64,000 nt of DNA, taken from NCBI RefSeq assembly GCF_031191185.1, contig NZ_CP133464.1:124001-188000 (forward strand), written 5' to 3'. Position 1 is the stretch's first letter, and the number at the start of each line of letters is the position of its first letter. The notes below the pieces were generated by a model, which had not been told where the DNA came from, searched no databases, and saw only the letters and a program-made list of their open reading frames with translations. Positions 61,235-64,000 of this stretch are shown here, one piece after another. The stretch comes from Prevotella nigrescens (lineage in GTDB: Bacteria > Bacteroidota > Bacteroidia > Bacteroidales > Bacteroidaceae). The translations under genes and the position numbers were made by a program.

Positions 61235-62293
61235 ATGAAGCAGTTTATTTCGTTCGTTATCAAGGAAACAAAGCACATTGTCCGCGACAAGCGCACCATG
61301 CTTATCCTGTTTGGCATGCCGATAGTCATGATGCTGCTGTTTGGCTTTGCCATTACCACCGACGTGAAAAACGTGCGCACCATAGTGGTTATGGGCAATG
61401 CAAACCATGCCACACAGCAGGCGGCAGACTGCCTGGCAGCATCGGAAAACTTTACGCTTACACAGGTAGTGGCTACCCCTGACGAGGCAAAACGGCTCAT
61501 TCGCAACCAGAAAGCAGACATGGCTGTGGTGTTTCCGAAAGACTATGGCGGCACAACACAGTCGGTCCAGTTTATTGTAGACGGCTCCGACCCGAACATG
61601 GCACAGCTCTGGACGAACTATGCGGGGGCGGTCTTGACCAATCCGAAAGAAGGTCTGGTAAACTCGAAGCTGCTTTACAATCCGCAGATGAAGTCGGCAT
61701 ACAACTTCGTTCCTGCCATCATGGGAACGCTGCTGATGCTGGTCTGCGCCATGATGACGTCGATTTCCATTGTCCGCGAAAAAGAAAGGGGCACCATGGA
61801 GGTGTTGCTTGTCTCGCCCATACGTCCGCTTCTCATCATCGTTGCCAAGGTTGTTCCCTACTTGGTGCTTGCCTTTGTCATCTTGATTGCCATACTGCTC
61901 ATGGCTATTTTCGTGCTGGGCGTACCGCTGCAGGGGTCGTTGGGCTGGATATTTCTTATCTCCACGATATACATTCTCTTGGCACTCTCGTTGGGTTTGC
62001 TGGTTTCCAACGTTGCAAAAACGCAGCTCGTGGCACTTCTTTTGTCGGCTATGGTGCTGCTGATGCCCATTGTCATGCTTTCCGGAATGATATTTCCCAT
62101 CGAGTCGATGCCACGTATTTTGCAGTATGTATCTGCCATAATACCTACCCGATACTACATCAGTGCAATGCGAAAACTAATGATTATGGGTGTTGGAATA
62201 GAGCAAGTGTATCGCGAACTGGCCGTTCTTGTGGGCATGTTCGTCATACTTTTGTCGCTTTCGCTTGCCAAGTTCAATAAACGATTAGAATAG
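61235..62293 (+). CDS. ABC-2 type exporter permease (YbhS-like)
   Basis: A 352-residue ABC-2 permease: one N-terminal helix (TMLILFGMPIVMMLLFGFAI), a periplasmic domain of about 140 residues, then five helices beginning with IMGTLLMLVCAMMTSISIVR, and the family motif REKERGTMEVLLVSPIRP. It pairs with the next permease to form the membrane pore. It starts 75 bases after the ATPase gene and ends 6 bases before the next gene. Confidence 0.92.
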   Translation: MKQFISFVIKETKHIVRDKRTMLILFGMPIVMMLLFGFAITTDVKNVRTIVVMGNANHATQQAADCLAASENFTLTQVVATPDEAKRLIRNQKADMAVVFPKDYGGTTQSVQFIVDGSDPNMAQLWTNYAGAVLTNPKEGLVNSKLLYNPQMKSAYNFVPAIMGTLLMLVCAMMTSISIVREKERGTMEVLLVSPIRPLLIIVAKVVPYLVLAFVILIAILLMAIFVLGVPLQGSLGWIFLISTIYILLALSLGLLVSNVAKTQLVALLLSAMVLLMPIVMLSGMIFPIESMPRILQYVSAIIPTRYYISAMRKLMIMGVGIEQVYRELAVLVGMFVILLSLSLAKFNKRLE

Positions 62294-62299
62294 AAACAC

Positions 62300-63385
62300 A
62301 TGACGCTGAAATATCTTTTACGGAAGGAATTTACCCAAATTCGTCGCAATTCGTTTATTCCCCGCCTCATCATCGTCTTTCCAATAATGGTTATGTGTGT
62401 GCTTCCGTGGGTGATGAACATGGAGGTGAAGAACATCGTTGTAGATGTTGTGGACAACGACCGCACTACTACGTCGCAGCGATTGGTACACGAAATCGAG
62501 GCGAGCAGGTACTTTGTCTTCCACGGACAGCAGCCTGACTACGCGTCAGCACTCGGCAACATAGAGCATTCAGAGGCTGATATGGCAGTGGTCATACCCC
62601 GAAACTACAGCCACGACCTTGCCTTGGGACACATGCCTCAAGTGCTGATAGCTGCCAATGCAGTGAATGGAACAAAGGGAGCAATGGGTTCTGCCTATCT
62701 GTCGCAGATTGTTCTGTCGAGCGTGATGCCCACTGCTCCAGCCATGAAGTCGAAAATCGACACGCTGTTTCTATACAACGAGCACCTTAACTACAAGCTT
62801 TTCATGATTCCTGCCCTCTTTACTATCGTGCTGATGCTGATAACCGGCTTCCTGCCGACGCTGAACATAGTGAGCGAAAAGGAGACGGGCACGATAGAAC
62901 AGATTAACGTTACCCCCGTAAACAAGTGGATTTTTATTCTTGCCAAGCTTGTTCCCTACTGGCTCATCGCCTTCTTCATCATCACCGTCTGCCTCGCATT
63001 GGCTTGGGCTGTATACGGTATAACCCCGGTGGGGAGTGTCGCGCTCATCTATCTGCTGGCTATGTTGCTTGCCGTTTTCTTCTCTTCGTTCGGGCTAATC
63101 ATATCCAATTACTCCGAAACAATGCAACAAGCGGTTTTGGTTATGTGGTTTTTCGTGGTCATACTTTTGCTGCTTTCGGGCTTGTTTACGCCCACCCGGT
63201 CCATGCCGCAGGCAGCTTATCTCACCACGTATGTCAATCCCGTGTGCTACTTTATAGAAGCCATGCGCACCGTGTTCATACGTGGCGGCAACCTCGGCAG
63301 CATTGCCCACCAGGTGCTGGCACTCTCCGTAATCGGACTCTTTATGGGCTGCTGGGCTGTACTGAGCTACAAGAAGAACCATTAA
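62300..63385 (+). CDS. ABC-2 type exporter permease (YbhR-like)
   Basis: A 361-residue paralogue of the preceding permease with the same topology: N-terminal helix (LIIVFPIMVMCVLPWVMNME), extracytoplasmic domain, then five helices and the motif SEKETGTIEQINVTPVNKW. Last gene of the five-gene exporter operon. No T-run terminator is seen after it; repeat R9 follows. Confidence 0.92.
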   Translation: MTLKYLLRKEFTQIRRNSFIPRLIIVFPIMVMCVLPWVMNMEVKNIVVDVVDNDRTTTSQRLVHEIEASRYFVFHGQQPDYASALGNIEHSEADMAVVIPRNYSHDLALGHMPQVLIAANAVNGTKGAMGSAYLSQIVLSSVMPTAPAMKSKIDTLFLYNEHLNYKLFMIPALFTIVLMLITGFLPTLNIVSEKETGTIEQINVTPVNKWIFILAKLVPYWLIAFFIITVCLALAWAVYGITPVGSVALIYLLAMLLAVFFSSFGLIISNYSETMQQAVLVMWFFVVILLLLSGLFTPTRSMPQAAYLTTYVNPVCYFIEAMRTVFIRGGNLGSIAHQVLALSVIGLFMGCWAVLSYKKNH

Positions 63386-63439
63386 AGACAGCCGTCGGCA
63401 GGCTGTTCGGAATGTAAATATATTCCAGAAATGTGGCAA

Positions 63440-63590
63440 TTGCATAACCGTCTGACGTACAGCGCATTAAAGTTCCTACATTTTCATACGGCAAAACAGC
63501 CCCTTTTACACGGCAAAAACATGCCTTTTGCAGTGCAAAACAGCCTGTTTTGCATTGGAAGACAACAGGTATTGACAATGTGTGGATATT
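63440..63590. repeat. intergenic 22-bp unit repeat, copy R9
   Basis: The left flank TTGCATAACCGTCTGACGTA (63440-63459) is followed by three exact 22-nt units (63486-63551), a degenerate one, and a right flank with GTATTGACAATG (63569-63580). It shares about 110 bp with copy R3 and lies between convergent genes. Confidence 0.88.
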
Positions 63591-63729
63591 AGATTGTCAT
63601 ACGGTTATCATTATTTAGGAAATCATCTGCAATCTTGGCGAATGCTTGCAGCATGGCTCTTGCGTGTAGTCTGGCAACAAAAACCTCTGCCACATCGCTG
63701 CAGACACCTGCCGTAAGGGCGATAAACAT
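63589..63729 (-). CDS. possible small protein of 46 residues
   Basis: A minus-strand frame reading MFIALTAGVCSDVAEVFVAR and ending DDFLNNDNRMTI. Its amino acid composition looks protein-like, and the frame stays open upstream into the end of the nuclease gene. No ribosome site or promoter supports it. It may be a remnant of a longer gene. Confidence 0.2.
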   Translation of the reverse strand: MFIALTAGVCSDVAEVFVARLHARAMLQAFAKIADDFLNNDNRMTI

Positions 63730-63830
63730 GAAATCGTTCGGGTGGTTTATGGATATGAGGGGGCAAACAAATCGACCTCTCCATGCTGCCTGCCTAAAGT
63801 GGCAATGAGGGTTGCACGGGCTGCTCACCC

Positions 63831-64000
63831 CTACCCTCGCCCGCAGAGCTGGTTGTATGGGCAGTACTCGCATATTCTCTGGTTGCCCGTGGGTACGAAA
63901 GTTTCGCTGCCAAAGAGTTCTTCCAACTTTGCCTTCAAGAAGTTTTCAAAGTCGGCTTCGTAGGCTACGGCATTCGTAACAGGCTCTCCACCCAATGTAA
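63831..64000 (-). CDS. PD-(D/E)XK nuclease family protein, C-terminal fragment
   Basis: The frame enters from the right edge of the window and ends at the stop at 63831-63833; 55 codons are visible. The tail reads ...VAYEADFENFLKAKLEELFG then FVPTGNQRICEYCPYNQLCG. The C-x2-C-x5-C pattern at the end of such a segment is typical of RecB/AddB- and Cas4-type nucleases, where these Cys residues join a distant N-terminal Cys to hold a 4Fe-4S cluster. A Bacteroidota AddB-like nuclease is most likely; the catalytic part lies outside the window. Confidence 0.7.
   Translation of the reverse strand, partial: TLGGEPVTNAVAYEADFENFLKAKLEELFGSETFVPTGNQRICEYCPYNQLCGRG

Noticed and set aside
309..63590. CRISPR array interpretation of the 22-bp repeats
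   Set aside because: Units are contiguous without unique spacers, arrays have only three or four units, and no cas gene is present.

Overview
The window looks like chromosomal DNA of a Bacteroidales bacterium, most likely an oral-type Prevotella or close relative. The evidence is: promoters of the Bacteroidota form (TTTG or TTG, about 20 nt, then TAnnTTTG) ahead of many genes; an 11-subunit complex I operon with fused nuoCD and no nuoE, nuoF or nuoG; a complete Na+-NQR operon; C-terminal tails resembling type IX secretion (T9SS) sorting domains on two large surface proteins; a gingipain/HagA-type DUF2436 domain; and PCMD, DKNYY, DUF6377 and DUF2723 proteins. The species assignment is inference.

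Layout. 1-8.3 kb: tail of a DUF1858 protein, queG with an overlapping polysaccharide deacetylase, a 1092-residue DUF2723 (TMEM260-like) membrane glycosyltransferase, an SGNH hydrolase and a G+C-rich orphan transcription unit. 8.3-13 kb: mtgA and a PcrA/UvrD helicase, then a secreted aspartyl protease with a PDZ domain. 13-20 kb: a membrane-tethered DUF6377 regulator preceded by a possible small RNA, a prolyl oligopeptidase, a four-helix-bundle protein and an MsrB-MsrA fusion. 20-24 kb: another orphan transcription unit, a PCMD lipoprotein plus beta-barrel pair, a DKNYY protein, and tRNA-Ser and tRNA-Glu. 24.3-34.7 kb: nqrABCDEF, divergent from tamB. 34.9-40.2 kb: an uncharacterised membrane pair, mrp and the DUF2436 surface protein. 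40.7-51.1 kb: nuoABCDHIJKLMN. 51.3-57.3 kb: a small exported protein, a 1006-residue leucine-rich-repeat surface protein and two paralogous membrane proteins. 57.4-63.4 kb: a TolC / membrane-fusion / dual ATPase / two-permease exporter. The window ends in the 3' part of a PD-(D/E)XK nuclease gene on the minus strand.

How the genes work together. The respiratory part is the main coherent system: Na+-NQR takes electrons from NADH and pumps Na+, while the NADH-module-less complex I must use another donor. Many other genes serve the envelope: MtgA (wall), TamB (outer membrane lipid or protein supply), DUF2723 (probable protein O-glycosylation), the surface proteins and the tripartite exporter.

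The most unusual material is non-coding. Nine intergenic loci carry arrays of a 22-bp quasi-palindromic unit (core AAAACAGGCTCTTTT), several of them bounded by a conserved flank in inverted orientation, so they resemble MITE or REP elements. A second family has a 9-nt TCCTAG period. Three intergenic transcription units have recognisable promoters and terminators but no convincing protein; the one at 7.2-7.7 kb has strong secondary structure.
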